Part shown: positions 35,502-45,200 of the stretch, piece by piece
Numbering within the stretch: position 1 is the stretch's first letter
How the letters are laid out: each line of letters starts with the position of its first letter
NCBI RefSeq assembly: GCF_007860105.1
Contig: NZ_SJPU01000001.1
Location: 1,470,118-1,534,117, forward strand
From: Allorhodopirellula heiligendammensis
GTDB lineage: Bacteria > Planctomycetota > Planctomycetia > Pirellulales > Pirellulaceae
Direction: 5' to 3'
Length of the DNA stretch: 64,000 bases
Position numbers and translations under genes: made by a program
Notes under the pieces: generated by a model
Databases searched by the model: none
What the model was told of the DNA's origin: nothing
Seen by the model: the letters and a program-made list of their open reading frames with translations, nothing else

Positions 35502-36842
35502 CTACTTCGCCGGCACGAGTTCTCGTTTGACTTTCTCGATCGCTTCCAACCGCAGTTCGTTGTTTTCCGCGGGGAAGCCGATCGCTTGGACGATGAAACC
35601 GAAATTGGCGTGGATCGCATTCGGATCCAGGTGGTAGTCGGCGAGTTGTCGGTCGCTCAAAAGTACGATAGCTGCCATTGCCGCATCACGTAGTTGAGGT
35701 TCGATGACGTTGCCACCGAAGTATTGCACCTCACTCGCCGCTCGCTCGTCATCGAGATACTGGGCCACATCGCTGATATTGCTTTTGTCGCCGAATCTCG
35801 AAATCGCTTGCATGGCCATCGCGAGCGTGGGCGGGTCCGTCGATTTTTGCAACGTTTCCAACGCCAGTTGCAACGATTGATCCAGATTGCAGTTAATGGC
35901 AAACCACAGCATGTCTTGTCGGTTGCTCACATCTGAACGTGTGACCCAGCCACCCAGCAAGGCGCGAAACAATCCTGACAGCTGAGCGTCGATCAACAGT
36001 CGGCTTGTGGCTTCACGCCGCATGGTCGTGAACAGTGCACCTTCTTCAACGCGACTGATGGGCATGTCCTGATCATTGGCGAGCAACAATAGCGCGATCA
36101 CGTCGGCTTCGGTGGTCAAGCGATGTTCGACAAACATACCTCGTTGGATATCGATGATGGTGGCGCGGAACGCTTCGGCTCGCTGTTTCGTCGATCCTTC
36201 CAAGGCCGCAGCAGCAGCTTCGTGCCTCAAGAAAATCTCCACGTACAATTCGCGAACACGAATACCATCGCCCAGGATCTTGCGGGCCACGTTCCAGCCC
36301 TCCATCGATACGTCCTTTCCAGCGAGAAACGCATCGACGCGGCCAGCGGTCTCGTTGCCCGCAATCCCATCGGCAACGGTGCCAGCCCGCATCCGGACTT
36401 CGAGATCTGCATGCTCCTGGGCTGCCTTTTGCAATACCGGCATTGCCTGCTTGCCGACCGCTCGCAGCTTGGCGGTCGCTTGCTCGCGGGCGGCAAACTC
36501 TGCCCTGCCGAGTTGATCGACCCACTGAGAAATCTCGTCTGGAGTCGCCTTAGCACCCGCCGAGGGCACACCGTCAGGGGCCGCTTCGCTGCGAGGCTGT
36601 TGTGCCACAGCCGGCGTCTGGGTCTGTGCTCGGAACACATCCGCGATCTTGTCACTGGCTAGGTGTGGCTGCGTTAAAGCGGCCGAAACACTCGCCGGCT
36701 CGGGGATGTCCGCCACCGTGTCGGGCGCGGGAGCCGGTGCCTGAGCGGGCGTGTCCTGCGCGGGCACCTGGCTGGCGGGCACAATAACAGCACACAGCAA
36801 CATGGTGCACGCGAGCCAGCGTTGTTCAAGTAATATCATCAA
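35502..36842 (-). CDS. Exported HEAT-like helical protein
   Basis: A 446-residue protein with a signal peptide (WLACTMLLCAVIVPASQVPAQ) followed by an Ala/Pro/Gln-rich linker (DTPAQAPAPAPDTVADIP). From residue 100 it is helical, with DEISQWVDQLGRAEFAAREQATAKLRAVGKQAMPVLQKA resembling HEAT-repeat units (quoted only as DEISQWVDQLGRAEFAAREQ). Further helices follow to the C-terminus, including STDPPTLAMAMQAISRFGDK and a late RLEAIEKVKRELVPAK. HEAT-containing exported proteins are frequent in planctomycetes and usually mediate protein contacts. The gene converges on the DUF1501 gene and has no obvious partner. Confidence 0.72.
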   Translation of the reverse strand: MMILLEQRWLACTMLLCAVIVPASQVPAQDTPAQAPAPAPDTVADIPEPASVSAALTQPHLASDKIADVFRAQTQTPAVAQQPRSEAAPDGVPSAGAKATPDEISQWVDQLGRAEFAAREQATAKLRAVGKQAMPVLQKAAQEHADLEVRMRAGTVADGIAGNETAGRVDAFLAGKDVSMEGWNVARKILGDGIRVRELYVEIFLRHEAAAAALEGSTKQRAEAFRATIIDIQRGMFVEHRLTTEADVIALLLLANDQDMPISRVEEGALFTTMRREATSRLLIDAQLSGLFRALLGGWVTRSDVSNRQDMLWFAINCNLDQSLQLALETLQKSTDPPTLAMAMQAISRFGDKSNISDVAQYLDDERAASEVQYFGGNVIEPQLRDAAMAAIVLLSDRQLADYHLDPNAIHANFGFIVQAIGFPAENNELRLEAIEKVKRELVPAK

Positions 36843-37087
36843 AACGATCCACTGCGACTGACGCGTTCAAATCGAACCCCCCGGCAAGCACGCTCACTCG
36901 AACGCACCCCATTTCTTCAAACCACTGGCATTGTACGTCATGTGAGTGCGAAAAATCCACCAGTTGCCCAATCCGATGCCCATCGCTAAGCTGCGATTCA
37001 CTCTGGTCAAGTTTCTCAAGAAATTTGGCTCGCAAACATGTAGGGATTTGCGGCCGCTTGCAGCCTCACTGCTAAAAAGCCATTACG

Positions 37088-38293
37088 ATGAAAACCAATT
37101 CTGCACAAACTCATTCCACCCCATCAATCGGCATCTCCACTCGTAGCGTCCATGGCGGCGAGCGGCATCAGAATTCGGAGGGGGCTCTCGCGAGCCCTAT
37201 TTACGGGGCGTCGACGTTTGCCTTCGATTCCACTGATGATCTGATCGAATTCGTCGAGGGCCGCAGCGATCGCGTCGAGTACGCCCGCTATGGCAACCCG
37301 AATGAACGGATCGTCGAAGCCAAGCTGGCTGCACTCGAAGGCGCCGAGGATGCAATTCTCTACTCCAGCGGCATGGCCGCCGTGGTAGGGGTGTTGTTGA
37401 GCCAGTTGTCCGCCGGCGATGAAGTCATCTTTTTTGATGAGTGCTACCACCGCAGTCGTGAGTTCTGCTCCGATCACTTGTCTCGTTATGGGATCGTCAC
37501 CCGCGAAGTCCGCACGGGTGACTTTGCCGCCATGGAAGCCGCGATCACTTCCAACACCAAAATGTTGGTGTCTGAGTCGCCCACCAACCCGCATCTCACC
37601 TGCGTGGATCTCGAAAAGTTCGCGGCCGTTGGCAAAACTCACGGGATCGAAACGCTGATCGATGCAACGTTAGCTACGCCCTATAACGTCAAGCCAATTG
37701 AATATGGTGTGGACTACGTCCTGCACTCGGCGACGAAGTATTTTGGCGGACACAATGATTTGTTGGCTGGCGTGATTTGCGGTAGCCGTGAAATGCTCAA
37801 GCCGGTTCGGGACTTCCGCGGTTACCTCGGCAGCGTCTGCTCGCCGCACAGTCTGTACCTGCTCGAACGGGGACTCAAGACGTTTGCACTGCGGATGGCT
37901 CGGCATAATGAAAACGGAATGGCTGTTGCCACGTTCTTAGAAAACCATCCCCGCGTCGGTCGTGTCTACTATCCTGGCCTTCCATCGCACCCTACCCATG
38001 CGGTGGCAGCGAAACAGATGAACGGGTTCGGTGGACTGATGACGTTCACGGTCAAAGACGCCGACGGCAAGGAGGCTTCCCAAGTCGTCGATGCGGTCAC
38101 GATACCGCGGATCGCAGCGAGCCTCGGTGGTGTCGAGTCGCTCATTGAGCAGCCGCTGGTGATGAGCTATCTGCACTACACGCCCGAGCAACGCCAGGCA
38201 GTGGGCATCGACGACAATATGATTCGCCTGTCCTGCGGCATCGAAGATTCAGCCGACTTGATCGCCGACCTCGATCAGGCTCTGAGCAAGTAG
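37088..38293 (+). CDS. metB: Trans-sulfuration enzyme (cystathionine gamma-synthase/lyase family)
   Basis: A 401-residue PLP enzyme of the Cys/Met metabolism family. It has SVHGGERHQNSEGALASPIYG near the N-terminus, YARYGNPNERIVEAKLAAL (PLP-phosphate and substrate contact), SSGMAAVVGVLLS, the pyridine-binding Asp in IDATLATPYN, and the Schiff-base Lys217 in HSATKYFGGHND. The C-terminal half has HPRVGRVYYPGLPSHP and SLGGVESLIEQP. The synthase, gamma-lyase and O-acetylhomoserine sulfhydrylase branches are hard to separate by motif; the symbol is therefore tentative. Either route handles methionine/cysteine interconversion in the cytosol. The stop codon TAG lies inside a repeat element. Confidence 0.85.
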   Translation: MKTNSAQTHSTPSIGISTRSVHGGERHQNSEGALASPIYGASTFAFDSTDDLIEFVEGRSDRVEYARYGNPNERIVEAKLAALEGAEDAILYSSGMAAVVGVLLSQLSAGDEVIFFDECYHRSREFCSDHLSRYGIVTREVRTGDFAAMEAAITSNTKMLVSESPTNPHLTCVDLEKFAAVGKTHGIETLIDATLATPYNVKPIEYGVDYVLHSATKYFGGHNDLLAGVICGSREMLKPVRDFRGYLGSVCSPHSLYLLERGLKTFALRMARHNENGMAVATFLENHPRVGRVYYPGLPSHPTHAVAAKQMNGFGGLMTFTVKDADGKEASQVVDAVTIPRIAASLGGVESLIEQPLVMSYLHYTPEQRQAVGIDDNMIRLSCGIEDSADLIADLDQALSK

Positions 38294-39010
38294 GATGGGA
38301 CCATCGTCCCGTCCGTGACCGCTCAACGCCCGTGACTGCGTTAGCCCGCGGCTGGCGGACACCGCAGATTGCTTTTCTAGATTGCTTTGGTGAAGGGCTG
38401 AAGACTTGGTCCACCCATGTTTTAGCGACCAGAAGAATCTCCCTAGCACGGCGTTGCCAGCTGCTGAACGCCAGGTTGACGCTGGAATACAAATTGACGA
38501 TACGAGCAAAGTCTTAAATAGAGCTAAGTCGTATTGTCCACATCGCCCTACGGTAGTTTCAATGGGTGTCGCCTTCAAATGGTCGATCGCGTTGATATCC
38601 GCTCCCTCGGCGACTGCCGCCGCGATTCGTTCATCCGCATTTCGCACCCCAGCTCTGATAATCTTGTGTAAAACGGTGTCACCGTGTCTGCCTGGCGCCG
38701 TGGGGACACCGCCATATTTCATCACCTCGAGAAATTGTGTTGAGAATTGCGATCGGGCGGCCCCATGCATCACCGTATCTCCCGATCGAAAGACGTTTGG
38801 CAAACCCAGCCTAGAAGTGTGGCGGACGTGGGGATCTACATCATTTTCCAACAGGACTAAGAATCTTTCGAGCTGGTTGTCTGAGAAGTTGGTACCCCAG
38901 ACGGACAATGACAGCAAAAACCATCGATTTTGAGGACAAGTCCCAGCTACTTGTGGTGTCGTGGCTAGGCAATCGGGGATTCGCCTCGGCGTATGCAGAT
39001 CGAGATACAC
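38249..39010 (-). pseudogene. Ankyrin-repeat gene remnant
   Basis: The frame (253 codons) holds two recognisable ankyrin-like units: GDTVMHGAARSQFSTQFLEV, then GDTVLHKIIRAGVRNADERI with AAAVAEGADINAIDHLKATP and IETTVGRCGQYDLALFKTLL, after a LERFLVLLENDVDP helix. Beyond about residue 168 the text turns into unstructured sequence that runs antiparallel into the end of the trans-sulfuration gene. A different frame after that point (SSVNLAFSSWQRRAREIL) may hold some sense, hinting at a frameshift. No good signal or start is seen at 39010. I read it as a broken ankyrin gene, not a working one, but a short intact protein is not excluded. Confidence 0.45.
38291..38330 (-). repeat. Two-hairpin repeat, partial copy at the end of metB
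   Basis: TAGGATGGGACCATCGTCCC continuing GTCC. GGATGGGA (38293-38300) pairs with TCCCGTCC (38307-38314). It is one member of the family with full copies at 40912-40979, 42137-42201 and 50441-50524, in opposite orientation. It provides the stop codon TAG of the upstream gene (38291-38293). Confidence 0.6.
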
Positions 39011-39044
39011 TTAAGCAGGTCGGGGGAAATGTTTCGGTATAACT

Positions 39045-39106
39045 CACGTAGGCGAGTCTCTCCGAGACTCGCAACTCTCAGCGTCTCGGAGAGACGCTGC
39101 TACGTG
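39045..39106 (+). repeat. Nested triple hairpin repeat
   Basis: Outer ends CACGTAG and CTACGTG pair, enclosing two further hairpins: GCGAGTCTC-tcc-GAGACTCGC (39052-39072) and AGCGTCT-cggag-AGACGCT (39080-39098). The two inner arms are also reverse complements of each other apart from a few bases, so the 62 bases can form one long hairpin or a cruciform-like three-stem structure. Single copy in this window. Confidence 0.65.
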
Positions 39107-39254
39107 GTTTCACCGAATTACTTGTGCGTACCTGCTTACGACGGCAGTATGAAAATTTGTAATCGGACGACCGGACGGTTATGCTAGCGAGCCCTCGCAA
39201 CGCTGCATCCGCGGCGTTCACCCATCTCGCCAACCTTCATTGAAAACTGTTCAC

Positions 39255-40709
39255 ATGACCGACCGACGAAACTTCTTGAAAACGTCAGCCACCGTGGCGG
39301 CCCTCGGTGCCTCCACACTTTCAGCCCAATCAGCCTCGGCCGCTGCGGGCAGCAATGAGCGGATGCGAATTGGATTCATCGGCCCCGGTGGCCGTGGCTT
39401 TGGTGCCCATGTGAAGTCGTTGTGCGAACTCCATGCGGCGGGGCGGGCGATTGATTTGGTCGGTGTTGCGGAGGTTTTTCAGGTCCAACGCGACCGCGTC
39501 GCGGATCATATCAAGAAGGAGACGGGCACTGATCCAGGCCGCTATGTTGACTATCGTGACATGATCGAGAAGGAGAATTTGGATGCCGTCTGCATCGGTA
39601 CTCCGGATCACTGGCACCACAAACAGACCATTGACGCGCTTGCTGCGGGACTGAACGTCTACTGCGAAAAACCCATGACCAAGACGGTCGAGGAAGCGTT
39701 CGACGTTGAAGACAAGTGGCGGGCCAGTGGCAAGGTGATGCAAGTCGGCGTGCAATCGACCAGTCTGCCTGTTTGGAACGAGGTGAACAAACTTCTGTGC
39801 GACGGCAAGCTTGGCAAGGTACTGGGATTCCAGACGGAATACTTCCGTAATTCCGATGTGGGGCAGTGGCGTTACTACAAACTCACTCCGGACATGACGC
39901 CCAAGTCCATTGACTGGGACCGTTGGCTCGGGCGTGAACATGATCTGGCCGAAGGCATGCCGTTCGACCGAGAAGTTTATAAGCAGTGGCGTCGGTTTTG
40001 GCCGTTCGGAAGCGGTATGTTCACGGATCTGTTCGTGCACCGCACCACCTCGATGCTCAAGGCGACGGGCCTGCGAGTCCCCGGACGAGTTGTCGGTGCT
40101 GGGGGGATTTTCCTTGAGTACGACGGGCGCGGTGTGCCTGACGTCGCGACCGTCGCGGCTGACTTTAATGAGGGCGTCCAAGGATTGGTCACCGCCACCA
40201 TGTGCAACGAAGAATCACGCGTTAACCAATTGATTCGCGGTCACTACGGGACGTTCGCATTCGGAAATGGCGAGGGCTTTGACGGATTCGACTTCATCCC
40301 CGAGCGGGGTCCCGTCACACACGTCCGTCAGGAAGCTGAACGCATCACCACCAAACCGGTGAAGAACACTACCTTGGCACACTTTGCGAACTGGCTCGAC
40401 GCCTGTGAAGCGAACGACCCATCGATGTGCAATAACCAACCGGATCTAGGAGCAGCTGCCATGTCAGTCGTGAACCTAGGAGCGCAAAGCTATCGCAAGG
40501 GCAAAGTGTACTTTGTCGATGATCGCAAGATCTCGGATGTCGACCCCGGCTGGGCCGCCAAATGGGAAGCCCGGTCGCTGGCAGGAGGACCGCCGTCACA
40601 CATTCCAGGCTGGAATGCCGGTGACTACGGCAGTACGCAATCGGACCCCGAATACATGAAGTACGGTGGGCCTTGGGTCGATGGAAAAGACCCCGCTGGC
40701 GGCGCCTGA
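39255..40709 (+). CDS. Gfo/Idh/MocA-family oxidoreductase, Tat-exported
   Basis: About 484 residues from the ATG at 39255; the TTG five codons earlier is a weaker start. The N-terminus is a Tat signal (DRRNFLKTSATVAALGAS) ending at SASA. The nucleotide-binding Rossmann part begins RIGFIGPGGRGFGAHVKSL, and the EKP motif lies in VYCEKPMTKTVEEA, with TPDHWHHKQT before it. A later TDLFVHRTTSML, where the family has its D-x-x-x-H catalytic pair, is followed by a C-terminal beta-sheet domain. These NAD(P)-dependent enzymes oxidise sugars or inositols. Export with bound cofactor fits the many planctomycete members. It is the first gene of a likely carbohydrate locus. Confidence 0.87.
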   Translation: MTDRRNFLKTSATVAALGASTLSAQSASAAAGSNERMRIGFIGPGGRGFGAHVKSLCELHAAGRAIDLVGVAEVFQVQRDRVADHIKKETGTDPGRYVDYRDMIEKENLDAVCIGTPDHWHHKQTIDALAAGLNVYCEKPMTKTVEEAFDVEDKWRASGKVMQVGVQSTSLPVWNEVNKLLCDGKLGKVLGFQTEYFRNSDVGQWRYYKLTPDMTPKSIDWDRWLGREHDLAEGMPFDREVYKQWRRFWPFGSGMFTDLFVHRTTSMLKATGLRVPGRVVGAGGIFLEYDGRGVPDVATVAADFNEGVQGLVTATMCNEESRVNQLIRGHYGTFAFGNGEGFDGFDFIPERGPVTHVRQEAERITTKPVKNTTLAHFANWLDACEANDPSMCNNQPDLGAAAMSVVNLGAQSYRKGKVYFVDDRKISDVDPGWAAKWEARSLAGGPPSHIPGWNAGDYGSTQSDPEYMKYGGPWVDGKDPAGGA

Positions 40710-41093
40710 TTTTTTGCTTGCAGTTGCTTGCACCGCGACTGTCATGCGCGTGGCCGTATCTATTTTTTAGCAACCACGGATGGTCCTGTCCGCGACGAGC
40801 CCGCTTGGTCCGGGACGTAGGTTCCCGGTCTACGTTACCCTTATCCGCGTTGCCCCGTACGGGCGACAGCTAACGCCGTGACCGATTCTCGTGCGGTGTT
40901 TTGCTGGATTTGTAGCTCGGAACAATGTCCCGAGCGTGCAGAAGAATGGTCGCGGACGGGACGATGCTCCCATCCTGCGTTTAATAAAATCGCTCACGGC
41001 GGTGGGCGGCAGCCGCGCTCATCCCGTGCTGACACGGAGGACGCTGGCATTGAATTCACGGATCACGCAGTCGCATCTCACTAGGCAACCACC
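40710..41093. other. Intergenic region between the two Gfo/Idh/MocA genes, with repeats
   Basis: 384 bases. It has an early T6 run after the first gene (40709-40716 area), a CCGGGA...TCCCGG dyad near 40818-40836, the perfect 10-bp palindrome CCCGTACGGG near 40854 and a full copy of the two-hairpin repeat at 40912-40979. No coding frame looks real. The second gene is preceded by a short A/C-rich leader. Confidence 0.5.
40912..40979 (+). repeat. Two-hairpin repeat, full copy A
   Basis: First dyad: TAGCTCGG...CCGAGC (40912-40935). Second dyad: GGACGGGA (40954-40961) with TCCCATCC (40968-40975) around CGATGC. The linker GTGCAGAAGAATGGTCGC matches the same segment of copy B in outline. Confidence 0.65.
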
Positions 41094-42107
41094 ATGGACT
41101 CCCATTCAATCCGATTCGCACTCTTCATGGTCTGTTCTTTGGTCGGCACAGTCGATCGTGCGATCGCGGAGCGACCTTCGACTCCATTGCGGGCTGGCAT
41201 CATTGGGATGGACGCTCACGCATTGCCATGGGTGCAAATCATCAATGATCCCAAGACAACCGGCGAGCTAGCTGAGATGAAAGTTGTCGCTGGCTTTCCC
41301 GGCGGCAGTACCGATATCCCAGAAAGCATGGAACGCATCGCAGCGAACACTCAACCGATCGCGGACCTCGGCGTCGAGATTGTTGATTCGATCGATGATC
41401 TGTTGCCGAAAGTCGATGTGGTGTTGATGCTGAGCATTGATGGTCGTAAACATCTGGACGAGGCGAACAAGGTTTTTGCGGCGGGTAAACCAGTCTTCAT
41501 TGATAAACCAGTCGCCGGTTCGCTTGCTGAGGCGATCGAAATCTTCCGCTTAGCTCAACTTCATCAAGTGAAATGCTTCTCCAGTTCCGCGCTCCGATTC
41601 GCGCCCAAAACAGTCAACATTGGTGAGCGTGAGAAATTGGGTGAGGTAGTGGGTTGTGATCAATACGCACCCTGTACGCTCGAACAACATCATCCTGATT
41701 TCTTCTGGTACGGTATCCATGGCGTTGAACCGCTATTCACCATTATGGGCAGTGGCTGCGTTTCAGTATCTCGCATCCATACCAAAGGAACCGACATGAG
41801 TGTGGGCGTTTGGCAGGATGGACGGATTGGCACGTTCCGCGGCATCCGTGACGGCCAGCGTGGCTACGGAGCGACCGTCTTCGGTACCCAAGGAATCGTT
41901 CAAGCAGGTGCGTTCGAAGGCTATGAACCATTGATTGTCGAGATCATTCGTTTTTTCAAGACAGGCGAACCACCGGTAACACCGGAACAGACTTTAGAGA
42001 TTTTTGCGTTCATGGAAGCTGCCGATGAGAGCAAACGCCGTGGTGGTGCTCCCGTGACACTCGACAGCGTGATGCAGAAAGCGCGAAGCTTGGCCGCTGA
42101 AAAATAG
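41094..42107 (+). CDS. Gfo/Idh/MocA-family protein, exported
   Basis: A 337-residue protein with a signal peptide (IRFALFMVCSLVGTVDRAIA) and a Rossmann start at LRAGIIGMDAHALPWVQII. The GxGxxA-like glycine pattern is altered (GMDAHA), so cofactor binding may be weaker or different. VFIDKPVAGSLAEAIEIF replaces the EKP motif as DKP. The later part keeps the beta-sheet fold (YGIHGVEPLF) with a possible catalytic His in the GIHG turn. It lies after the larger family member and before the propeller-haem protein, so the three are likely to act on the same substrate outside the cytoplasm. Confidence 0.8.
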   Translation: MDSHSIRFALFMVCSLVGTVDRAIAERPSTPLRAGIIGMDAHALPWVQIINDPKTTGELAEMKVVAGFPGGSTDIPESMERIAANTQPIADLGVEIVDSIDDLLPKVDVVLMLSIDGRKHLDEANKVFAAGKPVFIDKPVAGSLAEAIEIFRLAQLHQVKCFSSSALRFAPKTVNIGEREKLGEVVGCDQYAPCTLEQHHPDFFWYGIHGVEPLFTIMGSGCVSVSRIHTKGTDMSVGVWQDGRIGTFRGIRDGQRGYGATVFGTQGIVQAGAFEGYEPLIVEIIRFFKTGEPPVTPEQTLEIFAFMEAADESKRRGGAPVTLDSVMQKARSLAAEK

Positions 42108-42136
42108 GGCGAGAGATCGGTGCTCGGATGATAACG

Positions 42137-42201
42137 TAGCTCAGGACGATGGTCCTGAGCGAGCAAGTGCGACCCGGACGTGACGAAGGTTCCATCCTAC
42201 G
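42137..42201 (+). repeat. Two-hairpin repeat, full copy B
   Basis: First hairpin GCTCAGGAC-gatg-GTCCTGAGC (42139-42160), perfect 9-bp stem. Second arm: GGACGTGA...TTCCATCC, partly decayed. Placed between the second oxidoreductase gene and the propeller-haem gene, where it could attenuate or protect the transcript. Confidence 0.65.
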
Positions 42202-42223
42202 ATTTATAACTGAGAATTGATAC

Positions 42224-45200
42224 ATGATGAGCAACGCTTCCATCCGCTTCGTAATCGCATTTTTGTTAAGCACATTGTGTGGCGTAAACTCGCCAGCCAT
42301 GGCAGCGGAGTGGGAAACCGTGTCTGTTCCCGGCGGCCAGGAATTCACCGGCAACGCGTGGTACCGAACCTGGTTCAAACCACATCCAACGTTCTTCACT
42401 CAACATGAACGCGACCTGTTCGGAGAATCGGTGATCCTCAACATTCGCGATCTCCCTGGGGCTCACGAAGTCTATCTCAACGGTACAAAGATCGGCGGCG
42501 GGGGATCCTTTCCACCGGAGTATGTCGATGGCCGAGCCGGAAACCATCGCTATAAAATACCTTCGGGCAGCTTGGTTCCTGACCAATGGAACGAACTCAC
42601 CGTGCGAGTCTACACCCCGGACGGAGATGGTTCGGTAGAGCAGGGTGGCTTCCTCTCCGAGGCGCCGTTTGTGATGAACTACTTTTGGGAATGTGTTTTC
42701 GCGGGCGACTGGGAGTTTCGACGAGGCGAGGATCCACCCGAATTCGCTGGTGCTGTGCAGACGAAGCCCACCACCTCGGCATTTGACTCGTTTCATGAGT
42801 CGAATCGCGTCCTCGGGGAAGCCGACACGCTGGTCCACGGTGAAAAAATGTCTCCCGCCGATTCGTTGGCGGCGATGAAAACACCGGAGGACCTGACGGT
42901 GGAGTTGATGCTCAGTGAGCCATTGGTTGCCCAGCCGACTCACTTCAGTTTTGACTCCCGCGGGCGACTGTGGGTGGCTCAGTACCGTCAGTATCCGTAT
43001 CCGGCAGGCCTGAAGATGATCAGTCGGGACAAGTACTATCGCTCACACTACGATCGTGTACCGCCACCGCCACCGCATCATGACCGTGGCCGCGACGTGA
43101 TTTCGATCCATGAAGACACTGATGGCGACGGCGAATACGACAAGCACTCCGTGTTTCAAGATGAACTCAATATGGCCAATGCGGCCGTTCGCGGGCGTGG
43201 CGGTGTGTGGGTCATGCACACGCCCTATCTGTTGTTTTATCCCGACGCGAATTTCGACGATGTGCCCGATGGGCCTCCCGTTGTCCATCTCCAAGGCTTT
43301 GGACTGGAAGACTCTCATTCGGTCGCCAACGGCTTGGTGTGGGGCATGGATGGATGGCTCTACGGTGCCCAAGGGAGCACGACGAGCTGTCACGTTACCC
43401 GACCTGGGATGGATGCCCCCGACGATCCAGGCATTTATTTTCAAGGCTGTATGGTCTGGCGATATCACCCCGAGACCCATCGATTCGAGATCTTCTCGGA
43501 AGGCGGTGGCAATAACTTTGGTTTGGAGGTCGATTCCGGCGGACGACTCTTCACAGGCAACAACGGCGGCCAAACACGCGGTTGGCATTATCTCCAAGGC
43601 GGGTTGCACCTGATGCAGGGAACGACCCCAAACAAATTTGGCCCCGTCCGAAACGAGTTCGCCTTCGGACACCTGCCTTACATTGCCAACGAACAGCCCA
43701 TTCCACGATTCACACACTTCGCCACGCTGGTCGAATCGACCGCGATGCCGCCGAATTATCACGACACGTTCTTCAGCGTCGAGCCACTACACAATTTTGT
43801 GATCGCCAGCAAACGACTCGTTGATGGGGCGACGTTCACGACCAGCGATACCGAAAAAGTCCTGACGTCCGAGGATCCCGCTTTTCGGCCAGTGTACATC
43901 GCCAATGCGCCCGACGGCTCGATCCTGGTTGCTGACTTTTACGAGCAGTATATCGCCCACGGCCAGCACTACCAAAGTCAGATCGATCCCACGACGGGAC
44001 GCATCTTCCGCTTACGCGGCCGAGACGAACCACTGGAGAACGACCTGAATCTAGATGCCAAGGACACCGACGAGCTGATTGCACTACTCGATCACCCCAA
44101 TCGCTGGCATCGACATACCGCCGTGCGACTATTGGGTGAGCGAAAAGATCCGACATCGGCCGCGAAACTGCGCCAACTCGTCATCGACGGCAGTTCCCAC
44201 GAATCGTTGGCGGCGTTGTGGGCACTATATCAAGGGTTCGGTCTTGACCCTGAGACCGCTTTGACAGGCGTCGCTCACGACGTGCCCCTGCTCCGGTACT
44301 GGACCATTCGATTCATTTGCGACGATGTTGGATTCGCTAACAAACGAACCGTGATTGGATTGACCGACAGTCTTGGTGGGCCGGCGGTAGACGATCCGAC
44401 GCGGGTCGCCGATGACCTATTCGCCGCCATGCTGGCCCAGACCGAAATCGAGGACAACGCCGAAGTCCGATCTCAGATTGCGGCATCCGCGCGTCGGCTG
44501 CCTGTCGATCAAGCGCTGCGTTTAGTGACTGCTGTCCTGGCTCATGACGAAGACGTTAATGACAAGTACGTACCGCTGCTGTGTTGGTGGGTACTCGAGA
44601 ACAACCTCGATCGGGATCGCGACGCGATCATGGCAATGTTCGAAGACCCTGCGTTTCGCCGCAAACCGATGGTCGTCAAACACATCCTTTCGCGCATGAT
44701 GAATGGACTCGCCCTCAAAGGTGGCAACCATGACTTGCAACAGTGTGCCCGATTGCTGGAACTCGCCGACGGGCAAGCACAAACGGACGCATTGCTCGCG
44801 GGTTTTGAGCTCGCATACGCCGGGCGACGGATGGTGGGGCTGCCTGACCAACTTGTCCGGGCACTGGTCGACAGCGGTCGCTCATCGCTCGAATTGAATG
44901 TGCGTCTGGGTGATGAATCGGCCCGGGACGAAGCGATTGGGTTGCTGCGAAACCGCGAGGCAGACAGTCAGACGCGAATTGTGATCGCGAGAGTCCTCGG
45001 CGAGGTCAAGGCACACGAGGCGCTAGGAAGTCTGCTCGACGTATCGGTCTCCGCCACCGACCCAGAGCTCCAGCGAGCCTCGCTGACAGCTGTTTCGGTC
45101 TTCGAAGAGCCGGCGATTGGTGAGCGGTTGGTCAGCGAATTTGGCACCTTCGCCAACGAGGTTCGCCCCGCCGTCTTCGATTGCCTCCTCAGCCGCACCG

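Noticed and set aside
36843-37087. A SAM or other riboswitch upstream of the trans-sulfuration gene
   Set aside because: I looked for a SAM-type core because of the enzyme's role, but the 245 bases show no matching stem arrangement; this was a by-eye check only.
39330-40181. A 283-codon minus-strand frame opposite the first Gfo/Idh/MocA gene
   Set aside because: Shadow of the oxidoreductase; His/Arg rich and without family features.
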